DNA from: Microbulbifer mangrovi
Lineage (GTDB): Bacteria; Pseudomonadota; Gammaproteobacteria; Pseudomonadales; Cellvibrionaceae
Length of the DNA stretch: 64,000 nt
Direction of reading: 5' to 3'
NCBI RefSeq assembly: GCF_002009015.1
Contig: NZ_LZDE01000347.1
Coordinates: 1-64,000, forward strand
Shown here: positions 10,716 to 20,629 of the stretch, one piece after another
Numbering within the stretch: the stretch's first letter is position 1
How the letters are laid out: every line of letters begins with the position of its first letter
The notes under the pieces: model-generated
Seen by the model: only the letters and a program-made list of their open reading frames with translations
Databases searched by the model: none
What the model was told of the DNA's origin: nothing
Made by a program: the position numbers and the translations under genes

Positions 10716-12488
10716 TTAGTAAGTACGCGCTTTCGGCTCAAAGGTATCGACGGTCTTCGGCGCAAAGTTTACTGCACGCTTGCCGACACGCTTTTCAGCC
10801 GGGAAGTACATGGAGTGGCACAGCCAGTTCTCGTCGTCGCGTTCCTGGAAGTCTTCGCGGGCGTGGGCGCCGCGGCTCTCGGTGCGGACCTCTGCAGCGA
10901 TGGCAGTCGCTTCCGCAACTTCCAGCAGGTTCTGCAGCTCCAGCGCTTCGATACGCGCGGTATTGAACGCTTTGGACTTGTCGTCCAGGCGGACGTTGGC
11001 GATGCGCTCGCGCAGGCCTTCCAGCTTCTTGACACCTTCGGCCATGTAATCGCCGCGACGGAATACACCGAAGTGATTCTGCATCACGCCCTGCAGCTCG
11101 GTGCGCAGTTCAGCGGCAGACTCGCCGTCGTTGGTGGTTTCGAGGCGATTCAGGCGCGCCATGGCGGCTTCGATATCGGACTCGGAGGCTTCGCGGTTCT
11201 CGATACCTTCGCGCAGCGCCTTCTCAATGAACAGGCCGGATGCGCGGCCGAACACCACCAGGTCCAGCAGGGAGTTGCCGCCCAGGCGGTTGGCGCCGTG
11301 TACGGATACACAGGCAACTTCACCACAAGCGTAGAAACCGTCGATCACGTGGTCATTGCCGGAGGCATCCTGAGTCAGGGCCTGGCCGTGAACGTTGGTG
11401 GGGATACCACCCATCATATAGTGACAGGTCGGTACTACCGGGATCGGCTCTTTTACCGGATCGGTGTGGGCGAAGGTCTTGGCCAGCTCACAGATACCCG
11501 GCAGGCGGCTGTGCAGCAGCTCTTCACCCAAGTGATCCAGTTTCAGGAATACGTGGTCGCCGTTCGGGCCAGCACCGCGGCCATCCAGGATCTCAAGGAC
11601 CATGGAGCGGGCAACAACGTCGCGGGACGCCAGGTCTTTCGCGTTCGGGGCATACCGCTCCATGAAGCGCTCGCCGTCTTTGTTGATCAGGTAACCACCT
11701 TCACCACGACAACCCTCGGTTACAAGCACACCAGCACCGGCGATACCGGTCGGGTGGAACTGCCACATCTCGATGTCCTGTACCGGCATACCGGCGCGCA
11801 GGGCCATACCCACACCGTCACCGGTGTTGATGTGTGCGTTGGTGGTGGAGGCAAAGATACGACCGGCACCGCCGGTAGCAAATACAGTCGCCTTGGACTT
11901 GATGAAGACCACTTCACCGTCTTCGATGCAGATGGCGATTACGCCCACGACAGCACCGTCCTGGTTTTTCACCAGGTCTACCGCAAACCATTCGTTCAGG
12001 AATACGGTGTTGTGCTTGACGTTGTTCTGATAAAGGGTGTGCAGCAGGGCGTGACCGGTACGGTCTGCCGCAGCGCAGGTACGCGCAGCCTGGCCACCGC
12101 GGCCATAGTCCTTGGACTGGCCACCGAAAGGACGCTGGTAGATGCGGCCTTCTTTAGTACGGGAGAACGGCAGACCCATGTGCTCGAGTTCGAACACGGC
12201 TTCCGGGCCTACGGAACACATGTACTCGATCGCGTCCTGGTCACCGATATAGTCGGAGCCCTTGACGGTGTCATACATGTGCCAGCGCCAATCGTCATTG
12301 GGGTCGTCGCTGGCAATGGCACAGGTAATGCCGCCCTGGGCGGAAACCGTGTGCGAACGGGTCGGGAATACTTTGGTGATTACCGCAGTCTTGAAACCGG
12401 ACTGGGCCATCTGCAGGGCCGCGCGCATACCCGCGCCGCCGCCGCCAATTACGATACCGTCAAAGGTTATTGTTCGCATATTCGACAT
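10716..12488 (-). CDS. sdhA: Succinate dehydrogenase flavoprotein subunit
   Basis: A 590-residue SdhA that oxidises succinate to fumarate with covalently bound FAD. It has the N-terminal dinucleotide motif [14 protein letters not shown], the FAD-linking His in [12 protein letters not shown], the QFHPTGIAG substrate-site segment, and the C-terminal R-rich end ([20 protein letters not shown]) typical of the family. The start overlaps nothing and lies 3 bases after the sdhD stop. It is peripheral to the inner membrane, anchored by SdhC and SdhD. Confidence 0.98.
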   Translation of the reverse strand: MSNMRTITFDGIVIGGGGAGMRAALQMAQSGFKTAVITKVFPTRSHTVSAQGGITCAIASDDPNDDWRWHMYDTVKGSDYIGDQDAIEYMCSVGPEAVFELEHMGLPFSRTKEGRIYQRPFGGQSKDYGRGGQAARTCAAADRTGHALLHTLYQNNVKHNTVFLNEWFAVDLVKNQDGAVVGVIAICIEDGEVVFIKSKATVFATGGAGRIFASTTNAHINTGDGVGMALRAGMPVQDIEMWQFHPTGIAGAGVLVTEGCRGEGGYLINKDGERFMERYAPNAKDLASRDVVARSMVLEILDGRGAGPNGDHVFLKLDHLGEELLHSRLPGICELAKTFAHTDPVKEPIPVVPTCHYMMGGIPTNVHGQALTQDASGNDHVIDGFYACGEVACVSVHGANRLGGNSLLDLVVFGRASGLFIEKALREGIENREASESDIEAAMARLNRLETTNDGESAAELRTELQGVMQNHFGVFRRGDYMAEGVKKLEGLRERIANVRLDDKSKAFNTARIEALELQNLLEVAEATAIAAEVRTESRGAHAREDFQERDDENWLCHSMYFPAEKRVGKRAVNFAPKTVDTFEPKARTY

Positions 12489-12491
12489 GAC

Positions 12492-12860
12492 TTACATACC
12501 CCACAGAATTTCGAAGCCCCACACCGCGTAGAACACGGCGACGGCACCCAACAGGACCTCTACCAGGATGCGCAAAACGGTAGCTTTACCGCCCATCATG
12601 CGATTGGTGAGGTAGTCGGTGACAACGGACCAGAGTCCGATCCAGGCGTGAGCGAGTGTGGAGAGCAATGCCACCAGGGTGAAAACGCGCACCCAGCGCT
12701 GTTCGAACAGCGCGGACCAGCTGGCGTAGCCAAAATCCTTGGAGAGGAAAATGAAACCCACTATAAAGAGCGTGTAAGCCACCAGCACTACGGCACTGAT
12801 GCGCTGAATGAACCAGTCGTACAGACCACTGCGGCCGAAACCAGTAACTGCCTTTACCAT
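12492..12860 (-). CDS. sdhD: Succinate dehydrogenase membrane anchor subunit D
   Basis: A 122-residue hydrophobic protein with three predicted membrane helices (about 20-40, 55-80 and 90-115). The haem/quinone region is visible in LAHAWIGLWSVVTDYL. Its start overlaps the sdhC stop by 7 bases, indicating translational coupling. Gene order and size support SdhD; sequence identity of this subunit is always low. Confidence 0.95.
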   Translation of the reverse strand: MVKAVTGFGRSGLYDWFIQRISAVVLVAYTLFIVGFIFLSKDFGYASWSALFEQRWVRVFTLVALLSTLAHAWIGLWSVVTDYLTNRMMGGKATVLRILVEVLLGAVAVFYAVWGFEILWGM

Positions 12861-13228
12861 ACCAGAACCCCCGCCAGCAGAATGAGCACTACAGAAAGCA
12901 CCAGCACGATAATGGCGCCGCGACGACCACCTTCCAGGCTCTCACCCAGACCGACATCCATCAGCAGGTGACGCACACCCGCGATCAGGTGGTAAATCAG
13001 GGCCGCCAGGGATGCCCACAGGACCAACTTGGCCGGGACGCTGGTAAAGAAGTCGGCTACTTTTTGGAAACCCTGCTCGGATTCCAGACTGGAGTCCAGC
13101 ATGCACAGTAAAAGCGCAACCACAGCGAAGAGCACCACACCGGAAACACGGTGCAGGATGGAAACCAACGCTGGTGCAGGGAGCTTGATAGTAGAAATGT
13201 CTAAATTGACAGGTCTGTTCTTGTTCAC
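12854..13228 (-). CDS. sdhC: Succinate dehydrogenase cytochrome b556 subunit C
   Basis: A 124-residue membrane anchor with three helices. SILHRVSGVVLF carries the conserved Ser/Arg of the quinone site, and HLIAGVRHLLMDVG carries the likely haem b ligand His. The predicted start is a GTG at 13228, giving MNKNRPVNLDISTIKLP, a normal SdhC N-terminus. No strong Shine-Dalgarno sequence is visible. It is the first gene of the sdh operon, divergent from gltA. Confidence 0.95.
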   Translation of the reverse strand: MNKNRPVNLDISTIKLPAPALVSILHRVSGVVLFAVVALLLCMLDSSLESEQGFQKVADFFTSVPAKLVLWASLAALIYHLIAGVRHLLMDVGLGESLEGGRRGAIIVLVLSVVLILLAGVLVW

Positions 13229-13876
13229 AGGAATAACACCTTGTTGCCCTGAAAGACGGGGCGCCCGTTAATTTTCTATGTTACCGGGCGAGCTTGCTGA
13301 TCACTTTCCACCCAACCTGGGGAGGTCTTGTACAAAGTGGCCTTACCAAGGCGCAAGCCGCGCGGATTATAGGCATTCAAATTTCAAAACACAACGAACC
13401 GAGGGTCGCAGATGACGGCTTTGTACCAGTTGCAAACGGCGCCAAGCACCCGACCATGGTATGAGACGCCCATTTCAACAAACCCGAATTTCCGCGCCAG
13501 AATTCCTTCCGGAACAGGCAAAATCCCTGCCACCCACGCTCAACGCGATAGATCCTGCGGCCATAGAACCCGCCGGCCACATCAATTTGGTTTGACAATT
13601 TGGAGCGCGGCACTTAAGTTTGGCCGCGCTCAAAAGCCCGCTAGCCCCCAATCCGCGTCGGATGCAGCCAAAGAAGGCCCTCCGAGCCCGCAGAATCCGG
13701 CACTTTCCGGGTTTTGTACGTGCACAGAAAGCACCTGAGACAACCCTTCCCATAAAAAGGTGATCACAGGTGAGCGCGGAACGCGCCCCTATCCGGGCCG
13801 TCTCATTACTGAAGCGATTCAGTGATTTGTGTGGAAATAAAAAAGCTGGCAAACGAATAGTTTTTAGGAGTCCACA
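13229..13876. other. Divergent regulatory region between sdhC and gltA
   Basis: About 650 bases with no convincing gene. A long minus-strand open frame enters from the gltA antisense strand but has no coding signature. A possible gltA promoter has TTGACA at 13592-13597 and a weak TAAGTT at 13615-13620 (17-base spacer), which would give a leader of roughly 250 bases. The Shine-Dalgarno AGGAG just before 13877 is strong. No clear operator was found. Confidence 0.5.
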
Positions 13877-15166
13877 ATGTCCGACAAGAAAGCTCAACTC
13901 ACGGTCGACGGTATCGACGCCCCTTACGACCTGCCGGTTTACTCTGGCACCGCCGGCCCCGACGTTGTCGACGTCAGCAGCCTGGCGAGCAAAGGCCTGT
14001 TTACCTACGACCCGGGCTTCATGTCCACTGCCTCCTGTGAATCCCAGATCACTTATATCGATGGCGCCAAGGGCGTACTGCTGCACCGCGGCTACCCAAT
14101 CGAGCAGCTGGCGCAGAAATCCGACTATCTGGAAACCTGCTACCTGCTGATGAACGGCGAGCTGCCGTCTGTTGAACAGAAGAAGGAATACGTCAACAGC
14201 ATCATGAACCACACCATGGTGCACGAATCCCTGGTCAACTTCTTCAAGGGCTTCCGCTACGACGCCCACCCGATGGCCATGATGTGTGGCGTAGTAGGCG
14301 CCCTCGCCTCTTTCTACCACGACTCCCTCGACATCACCGATCCCGAACACCGCAAGATCTCCGCTGACCGCCTGATTGCCAAGATGCCTACCCTGGCCGC
14401 GATGTGCTACAAGCACAGCAAAGGCCAGCCGTTCATGTATCCGGATAACAGCCTCAGCTACTCCGAGAACTTCCTGCACATGATGTTCGGCAACCCCTGT
14501 GAGCCGAGCAAAATCGACCCGGTTGTGGCCAAGGCCATGGACGTGATCTTCCTGCTGCACGCAGACCACGAGCAGAACGCCTCCACCTCTACCGTGCGTC
14601 TGGCAGGCTCCTCCGGCGCCAACCCCTTCGCCTGCATCTCTTCCGGTATCGCGACCCTGTGGGGCCCGGCACACGGCGGCGCCAACGAAGCGGTACTGAA
14701 CATGCTGCAGGAGATCGGCGACGAGAGCCGTATCGACGAGTACGTTGCCAAAGCCAAGGACAAGAACGATCCGTTCCGCCTGATGGGCTTCGGCCACCGC
14801 GTCTACAAGAACTTCGACCCGCGCTCCCGTGTAATGCAGGGCATCTGCGACGAAGTTCTGGGTGCCATGGGTGCGGAGAACGATCCGCTGCTGCGAATCG
14901 CCAAGAAGCTGGAAAAGATCGCTCTGGAAGACGAGTACTTCGTCGAGAAGAAACTTTACCCGAACGTGGACTTCTACTCCGGCATCATCATGAAGGCGAT
15001 CGGTATTCCTACCGATATGTTCACCGTGATCTTCGCCACCGGCCGTACTGCAGGCTGGATCGCACACTGGAACGAGATGATCTCCAACCCGTACAAGATC
15101 GGTCGTCCGCGTCAGCTGTACACCGGCTACACCGCGCGCGACTACGTGGCTGCAGAAGACCGCTAA
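13877..15166 (+). CDS. gltA: Citrate synthase (type II)
   Basis: A 429-residue hexameric-type citrate synthase, joining oxaloacetate and acetyl-CoA. Catalytic segments are clear: [14 protein letters not shown], with the first His of the triad, and [13 protein letters not shown], with the oxaloacetate-binding His and Arg. The N-terminal ~60 residues carry the extra domain of gram-negative NADH-sensitive enzymes. The start at 13877 is preceded by AGGAG at good spacing. Transcribed divergently from sdhCDAB, it ends at a strong terminator, so it is monocistronic. Confidence 0.98.
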   Translation: MSDKKAQLTVDGIDAPYDLPVYSGTAGPDVVDVSSLASKGLFTYDPGFMSTASCESQITYIDGAKGVLLHRGYPIEQLAQKSDYLETCYLLMNGELPSVEQKKEYVNSIMNHTMVHESLVNFFKGFRYDAHPMAMMCGVVGALASFYHDSLDITDPEHRKISADRLIAKMPTLAAMCYKHSKGQPFMYPDNSLSYSENFLHMMFGNPCEPSKIDPVVAKAMDVIFLLHADHEQNASTSTVRLAGSSGANPFACISSGIATLWGPAHGGANEAVLNMLQEIGDESRIDEYVAKAKDKNDPFRLMGFGHRVYKNFDPRSRVMQGICDEVLGAMGAENDPLLRIAKKLEKIALEDEYFVEKKLYPNVDFYSGIIMKAIGIPTDMFTVIFATGRTAGWIAHWNEMISNPYKIGRPRQLYTGYTARDYVAAEDR

Positions 15167-15183
15167 TTCGGATCTTCCCCCAC

Positions 15184-15214
15184 AAAAAAACCCGGCTTCA
15201 TGCCGGGTTTTTTT
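15184..15214 (+). terminator. Rho-independent terminator of gltA
   Basis: A7, stem CCCGGC (15191-15196), 5-base loop, GCCGGG (15202-15207), T7. It lies 18 bases after the gltA stop. Confidence 0.92.
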
Positions 15215-15855
15215 ATGCCGCGACAAAAGCCACCTATTGCCCTCCACTTACCCGCACCGACTCCTTACCCTCGCCGCCCATATCTCGACCATTCCCCACA
15301 CAAGCGTCTGATTATCCATAAAGTGAGTTTCAATAACCTTCCATAAAAACGCCCATGCTTCCTTTATTAGGAATCATTGTGGACAAGACACCCTGGAAGA
15401 TTTGGCACGATAGTCCCAAACCACTCAGCAACGAAGCGTCCCGAATACTTTGAACGCCACAGCAATTTCAACTATTCAAATTACTTACTCCATTAGGCCG
15501 AAAAATAAATTACAAAAAGATACGGAGAGAATCAGCAGCAAACTTTTTTCCAAATCTTCCCCAAAAAAACAAGTACAGACGTACCAATAAATACTGTCTT
15601 TTTATATTTGGTCAAAAAGTCTCTGAAATTAAATTTTCATTCAATTTATTAACGCACCAATTCTTCGGCAAATTTTCACTGGCGCTATTCTCCCCCGTAT
15701 AAATATGTGACAGAATTCTCACACTGACCACTCAACCGGAACAAAATTCCAAATAAAAGGTTTCAATCACGCCCGGGCGCGGCAAAATTCCTACTTCTCT
15801 TTATCTGCGATAAAGCCAAAAAATACCCAGATAAGTCCGATAAAAGGCTCAGACT
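15215..15855. other. AT-rich gene-free region
   Basis: About 640 bases, clearly lower in GC than both neighbours, with no open frame that has a credible start and ribosome site. It probably holds the promoter of the hemerythrin-like gene near its right end (AT-rich around 15690-15840). I found no FNR/DNR-type palindrome and no convincing small RNA. Confidence 0.4.
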
Positions 15856-16365
15856 ATGTTCCGCATTTTTTCCGGGAAGTCCCGCAACAATACGTCCTCA
15901 GGGGATCGAGATTCCCACAGCCCCGGACAGGGCCGCTCGATCAGCTTTGACCCGAACCTGATCCACAATTTAAAAAGTGATCACAAAGAGCTGATCCAGA
16001 TCTATCAACGTATCTGGTCGGAAGGCTACGAAATGCAGGACTTCCGAAAAATTTCTGAGCTGCTGAAGGTCTTCAAATCTACCTTCCAGGCGCACCTGAT
16101 AAAAGAGAATGTCAGCTTCTATGTATATCTGGAACAATCCCTGAGCAACGATTCCCATACGCTGCAGATCGTCAAAGACTTCCGCACAGATATGAATGAC
16201 ATTGCCAATGCGGTAGTGCAGTTCTGCAAGCGCTACTCCCGGGAAGTCTTTACCGGAAAGATGCTGATGGATTTCAAACAGGACTATGAAAAAATCGGTG
16301 AGGCGCTGACCAGAAGGGTTTCTCTGGAGGAGCGAGAGCTATACACACTGTATCGTTTCTCGTAA
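15856..16365 (+). CDS. Hemerythrin-like (HHE) domain protein
   Basis: A 169-residue soluble protein. From about residue 38 it is a four-helix bundle with spaced metal-ligand candidates: His near 43 (SDHKEL), His/Glu in AHLIKENVSFY, and Glu in SLEERELY. This resembles regulators or sensors such as those binding O2 or NO through a di-iron centre. The first ~35 residues are polar and Ser/Gly-rich, probably disordered. Start: AAAGG about 8 bases before the ATG. It lies 185 bases before the redox cluster in the same direction, so co-transcription is possible but unproven. The exact metal ligands are uncertain, because not all positions of classical hemerythrin are obvious. Confidence 0.6.
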   Translation: MFRIFSGKSRNNTSSGDRDSHSPGQGRSISFDPNLIHNLKSDHKELIQIYQRIWSEGYEMQDFRKISELLKVFKSTFQAHLIKENVSFYVYLEQSLSNDSHTLQIVKDFRTDMNDIANAVVQFCKRYSREVFTGKMLMDFKQDYEKIGEALTRRVSLEERELYTLYRFS

Positions 16366-16549
16366 CAGGAGTTACGACTGTAGACCAATAGCCCGCAAAC
16401 GCTGATCCACCACTGCAACACAGAAAAACTCTGCGTGCAGAAAATAAGAAAATATTTCTTAAAACTAAAACAATAACAAAAGCAGGCTTGATGATGGCTC
16501 GAGGGAATACCCGTTTTTCGGGTACAGGGAAGTACTTCGGGGGGAACTT

Positions 16550-18568
16550 GTGACTGAAGTTTCCGCAGAAAAGCGGTTTCCATTACCGCAATCAGACACC
16601 AACCAACCGACTTCGGACTACCCCATCTATGTAGTGGTCGGTGCCGGTCCGGTCGGTGTTCGGTGTGCAGAGCGGTTACTGGAGAACTGCGAAGACGCAC
16701 AGGTTGTACTGATCGGCGCCGAGGACGAAGCACCGTATAACAGGGTCAGACTCTCCCAGTTTCTATCCCAGGAACTATCGCTGCACGAACTGGAAAATCC
16801 GGTCAGGATAAAATCCGCCGGTCGCTTAGCCGAGTTTCACAATCGCCGTATTTCCCGTATCGATCGACACGCCCGTATTGTCTATGACGAGGACGGTTCT
16901 CCCCAGCCCTATACCAAACTGATCCTCGCCACTGGATCCCGCCCTCGGGTACCCGATATTCCCGGCGCACACCTCGAAAACATCATCCCTTTCCGCGATC
17001 TGCGCGACGCCCGGGAGCTCACCCGCCTGCGCGACGAAAGTAATACCATTCTGGTAGCAGGTGCCGGTGCGCTGGGGTTGGAAGCTGCAGCCGCGCTTAA
17101 AACACAGAAAAACAGAGTGGTACTGCTGGCCCGCGCGGGTCTGCTCGGCGGAAAGCTGAGCACGTCTTCGGAGAATTACCTCAAGGCAGCCCTCACCGCA
17201 CTCCAGGTAGAGTTGATGTCCGGAGTGCAAATCGAAGCATTCAATGGAAGCAACGCCGTTTCCACTGTAAAGCTTTCAAGTGGGGAAAACCTGCAGGTCG
17301 ACACCGTAGTCCTGTGCACCGGTATCACCCCAGAAACCACACTGGGAGTGGATTCCGGTCTCGATTGCGCACGCGGTATTCAGGTTTCTTCCTATATGGA
17401 AACCAGTGATCCAGATATCTACGCGATCGGCGAATGTGCCGAGTATGACCAGCAAGTGTACCAGTTGGTGCGGCCGGGGTTCGAGCAGGCGGATATTTGC
17501 GCGCAACATATCTGCGCAGGGAATGAGAAAGGTATCCCAGCGCCCTATTCCGGCAGTCGCACAGACATCGAACTCAAGATTTCTCATATCCCCTGCGCCC
17601 TGCTCGGTAACGCTGGGGGCGCTGCCGGGGGAGATACGGCGGTATACCGCTATGAAAACCGCTTTAAGGGACAGTGCCGGGAAATCTACTTGAACGAGGG
17701 AAGGCTGGTGGGTGCCAGCCTGATCGGCGCCTGGAGCGAACGCTCCCGGGTTAGCGTGGCCATCAACAGCAGTGAAAGGATTTCGACAGAGGCACTGCAC
17801 CGTTTTGAACAGGATGGCTACCTGTGGACGAAGCAAGAAAAGCAGGGAATCAAGCAACAACCGGACGGCTATCTGGTCTGCCAGTGTAACGGCGTCAGCA
17901 AGGGAGAGCTCTGCAAAGCCATCGCCAATGGCAAGCGCTCACTGCACGATCTGGAAATGGAGACGCAGGCCGGCTCGGTGTGCGGCAGCTGTCGGCCGAT
18001 CATGGCAGAGCTGCTCGATACCCCCGTCCCCAATCTCGTCATGCGACACGCGACGAGTATCCTGGTGATATCCGTGCTCTCCCTGTTGTTGATCGCGCTC
18101 GCAATTTTTTTACCAGCGCCTGACGTCAGCAACAGTGTGCAGGTCAACTGGTACTTGAAAAACCTCTGGTACGACAATTTCTGGAAACAGGTCAGCGGCT
18201 ACACCCTCCTTGGCCTGTGCCTGCTGACCGCCAGCCTGAGCCTGCGCAAGCGCCTGAAAAAGCGCAATCTGGGGCACCTGGATCACTGGCGCTACTTTCA
18301 CAGTATCGTCGGTTGCGCCGCGCTGCTGGTACTCATTGTCCACACTGGCTTCCGCCTTGGGGAAAACCTCAACCTTGCACTGATGCTGGTATTCCTCGCG
18401 GCTACATCCACGGGCTCCCTGGTGGGGGTATTTATGGCCCGCAATCACCACTGGACCGACCTGAAACTGCGCGAACACCGCAAGTGGTGGTCCCGGGTTC
18501 ACTACGCGCTACTGTGGGCACTGCCGGTATTAATTTTTTTCCATATCCTCGCCGTGTATTACTTCTAA
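16550..18568 (+). CDS. Fusion: NAD(P)H/FAD oxidoreductase + BFD-like [2Fe-2S] domain + membrane b-type module
   Basis: A 672-residue three-part protein. Residues ~24-420 resemble the NirB/rubredoxin-reductase FAD-NAD(P)H domain: VVGAGPVGVRCAERL, LATGSRPRVPDIPG, VAGAGALGLEAAAAL, and AIGECAEY for FAD. Residues ~441-490 are a BFD-like ferredoxin domain with CQC and, later, CGSC. From ~500 there are about five membrane helices with several helix-located His (HSIVG, VHTGF, VHYALLW, FFHILA), as in membrane cytochrome b or ferric reductase cores. The siroheme/4Fe-4S part of NirB is absent. The start is GTG at 16550 behind a GGGGGGA ribosome site. The stop abuts the ATG of the multihaem cytochrome. 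Inference: it passes electrons from NAD(P)H or quinol to, or from, the periplasmic haem chain. The direction is unknown. Confidence 0.8.
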   Translation: MTEVSAEKRFPLPQSDTNQPTSDYPIYVVVGAGPVGVRCAERLLENCEDAQVVLIGAEDEAPYNRVRLSQFLSQELSLHELENPVRIKSAGRLAEFHNRRISRIDRHARIVYDEDGSPQPYTKLILATGSRPRVPDIPGAHLENIIPFRDLRDARELTRLRDESNTILVAGAGALGLEAAAALKTQKNRVVLLARAGLLGGKLSTSSENYLKAALTALQVELMSGVQIEAFNGSNAVSTVKLSSGENLQVDTVVLCTGITPETTLGVDSGLDCARGIQVSSYMETSDPDIYAIGECAEYDQQVYQLVRPGFEQADICAQHICAGNEKGIPAPYSGSRTDIELKISHIPCALLGNAGGAAGGDTAVYRYENRFKGQCREIYLNEGRLVGASLIGAWSERSRVSVAINSSERISTEALHRFEQDGYLWTKQEKQGIKQQPDGYLVCQCNGVSKGELCKAIANGKRSLHDLEMETQAGSVCGSCRPIMAELLDTPVPNLVMRHATSILVISVLSLLLIALAIFLPAPDVSNSVQVNWYLKNLWYDNFWKQVSGYTLLGLCLLTASLSLRKRLKKRNLGHLDHWRYFHSIVGCAALLVLIVHTGFRLGENLNLALMLVFLAATSTGSLVGVFMARNHHWTDLKLREHRKWWSRVHYALLWALPVLIFFHILAVYYF

Positions 18569-19912
18569 ATGAATAACTATAAATTCAAGTTCTGGCACTA
18601 CGGCCTGGTACTGACCGTGGGTGTTGCCGCACTGATTACCTACAACCTGGAAGCCTCGGATAAATCCTATTTTCTGAGTGGCGAGGCCACACACGGTCAC
18701 CACCAGGTGGAACTCTCCTGTTCCACCTGCCACGGTGACGGCTTTACGGGCCAGGAAGTGATCCAGCAGGCGTGCACCGGTTGTCACAGCGAAGAACTGG
18801 CGCTGGCAAACGACAGTCATCCACGCAAGAAATTTCTCGACCCTAGAAATGCCAACCTGTTGAACCAGTTGGACGCACGTCAGTGTGTGTCCTGCCATAC
18901 GGAGCATAAACCGGAGATCACCCACGAAATGGGGGTCACTCTCGCGGGAGATTTCTGTGTGCACTGCCACAGTGATATCGCGGAGAATCGCCCCAATCAC
19001 GCCAACTTTGAATTTGATACCTGCGCCAGTGCCGGCTGTCACAACTATCACGACAACCGCTACCTGTACGAGGGGTTCCTGACTGCAAACATAGACGCTC
19101 CGGATTTACTGGAAGACGGACAGCTTCCCCTGCGTACCCTGGTGGCGAGCTGGAAAGAAACCCACCCCCACAGTGAGTCCGACCAATTGGCATCGCCGGA
19201 TATGACACCGCCGTCAAACTCCGGTAACCAGACTACGGACATCGTTGGCCACTGGCGATCCAGTACCCATGCGCAGACCGACACGAATTGCAGCAGCTGC
19301 CACAGCGATGGTCAGTGGCAATTCAGTAGCGCAGAAATCGTCGATACCTGCGGCGACTGTCACAGCCAGCAACGGGATGAGTTTACCCGAGGTAAACATG
19401 GCTTGCGTCTATCACAGGATGTGCCCGAGGCGTTTCGAAAAGTATCTGGTGCAATGACGCCAGTAGAAGCCTTAATCCCCATGAAAAGCAGTGCACAGAG
19501 TGAACTCAGCTGTATCAGCTGCCACGGTGCCCACGAGACAGACACGCGCAACGCGGCCGTAGACGCCTGCCTCAGTTGTCACAACGATGAACACAGCCTG
19601 GCCTACCGCGCATCTGCACACTTCAAACATTGGCAGGCAGATTCTTCCAGTGGCGTCAGCTGCGCCAACTGCCATATGCCCCGCGAGGTGCGCGGTGATC
19701 AGGTCGCGGTCAATCACAACCAGAACCACAACCTGCGCCCCAATGAAAAAATGCTGCCGGTATGCCTCAGCTGCCACGGGGTGGAGTTTTCCGTGGCCGC
19801 GCTGGCAGATAAGCAGCTACTGAAGAGTAACTTCAATGGACCGGTAGAAAACCAACACGAGACGTTCCAGCTGATACGTGAACGGATCGCCAAGATTCAA
19901 TCCAGCAAGTAG
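18569..19912 (+). CDS. Membrane-anchored multihaem cytochrome c (about 11 haem sites)
   Basis: A 447-residue protein with an N-terminal membrane anchor (HYGLVLTVGVAALITYNL) and a periplasmic body. I count ten CXXCH motifs (CSTCH, CTGCH, CVSCH, CVHCH, CSSCH, CGDCH, CISCH, CLSCH, CANCH, CLSCH). One CX4CH (CASAGCH, near residue 152) may be an eleventh haem site or a structural variant. Many extra His residues can supply distal ligands. An Asp/Ser/Pro-rich stretch of about 60 residues around 180-235 separates a first group of five sites from a second group of six. The start codon directly follows the stop of the upstream fusion protein, so the two are certainly co-translated. Role: periplasmic electron transfer; the terminal acceptor is unknown. 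Confidence 0.88.
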   Translation: MNNYKFKFWHYGLVLTVGVAALITYNLEASDKSYFLSGEATHGHHQVELSCSTCHGDGFTGQEVIQQACTGCHSEELALANDSHPRKKFLDPRNANLLNQLDARQCVSCHTEHKPEITHEMGVTLAGDFCVHCHSDIAENRPNHANFEFDTCASAGCHNYHDNRYLYEGFLTANIDAPDLLEDGQLPLRTLVASWKETHPHSESDQLASPDMTPPSNSGNQTTDIVGHWRSSTHAQTDTNCSSCHSDGQWQFSSAEIVDTCGDCHSQQRDEFTRGKHGLRLSQDVPEAFRKVSGAMTPVEALIPMKSSAQSELSCISCHGAHETDTRNAAVDACLSCHNDEHSLAYRASAHFKHWQADSSSGVSCANCHMPREVRGDQVAVNHNQNHNLRPNEKMLPVCLSCHGVEFSVAALADKQLLKSNFNGPVENQHETFQLIRERIAKIQSSK

Positions 19913-19932
19913 TCCCATCAGGAGGGGAAACC

Positions 19933-20481
19933 ATGCGAACTAGAGCGTTCATCTTGGCTGCAGCGGCAGCGCTTTCAGGTTGTGGGGAAAAAACCGGGAT
20001 CGAGCCCCAGAGAATGGCCGATGCAATTTTCGCGGTCATTGAGGCGGACCGCGCAAGCTATACCACCAATGTGGTCAACCGGCTGCAGAACGAAGAAAAG
20101 GTCATCAAGGCGGATGAGCACTGGCAAGACAACCAGGCACTGCCGCTGCCCGCACAGATGATGCGCATGGGCGCAGAGCGCGTGGCGGAACAGGAATCCG
20201 GTTTCAACTATGCGTTGCTGTCCCAGTGGGCCATCAACAAGCAGAACAAGCCGCGCACGGACCTGGAGCGCCAGGGCCTCGCGTATATCGTCGAGAATCC
20301 GGGGCAGAACTTCTACGGAACCGAGAAGCTCGGCGACACTGAATATTTCACCGCGGTTTATCCGGACGTGGCCGTGTCTCCCGCCTGTGTAAGTTGCCAC
20401 AACGAGCATGTGGACAGCCCGCGCAAGGACTTCGAGCTGGGACAGACCATGGGTGGTGTGGTGATCCGCTTCCCCCTGTGA
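19933..20481 (+). CDS. Haem-binding lipoprotein, Tll0287/DUF3365-like
   Basis: A 182-residue protein with a lipoprotein signal (AAAAALSGCGEK, lipidated Cys near residue 17). One c-type haem motif, CVSCHN, lies near residue 153. The fold resembles the Tll0287-like (DUF3365) haem sensor domain: YGTEKLGDTEYFTAVYPDVAVS before the haem site and GGVVIRFPL at the end. The ribosome site AGGAGGGG precedes the ATG. It lies 20 bases after the multihaem cytochrome, as last gene of the redox operon, before a strong terminator. Likely an envelope electron carrier or redox/gas sensor; the function is inferred only from family and context. Confidence 0.75.
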   Translation: MRTRAFILAAAAALSGCGEKTGIEPQRMADAIFAVIEADRASYTTNVVNRLQNEEKVIKADEHWQDNQALPLPAQMMRMGAERVAEQESGFNYALLSQWAINKQNKPRTDLERQGLAYIVENPGQNFYGTEKLGDTEYFTAVYPDVAVSPACVSCHNEHVDSPRKDFELGQTMGGVVIRFPL

Positions 20482-20510
20482 GTTGTGGATAAGTTTTCAT
20501 GCGCGGTTTC

Positions 20511-20555
20511 CGCCAATAAAAAAACCCGGCCTTTGCGCCGGTTTTTTTATTGGCG
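20511..20555. terminator. Bidirectional terminator after the redox cluster
   Basis: A long inverted repeat: CGCCAATA with A-run and CCGGC (20526-20530) opposes GCCGG (20537-20541) with T-run and TATTGGCG. It can stop the haem lipoprotein transcript and the permease transcript from the other side. Confidence 0.9.
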
Positions 20556-20629
20556 GATTTACCGGCGCGAGGCAGGGAAAGCCTGAAAAGCGCTCCTGGC
20601 CACCCGCCTTTGCGTCAGGCCGGTCGTTC

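Noticed and set aside
10815-12971. A 718-codon plus-strand open frame opposite sdhA and sdhD
   Set aside because: Antisense shadow of sdhA/sdhD with no family features.
13475-15247. A 590-codon minus-strand open frame opposite gltA and its leader
   Set aside because: Antisense of gltA, running into the divergent promoter region; no start signal and no conserved motif.
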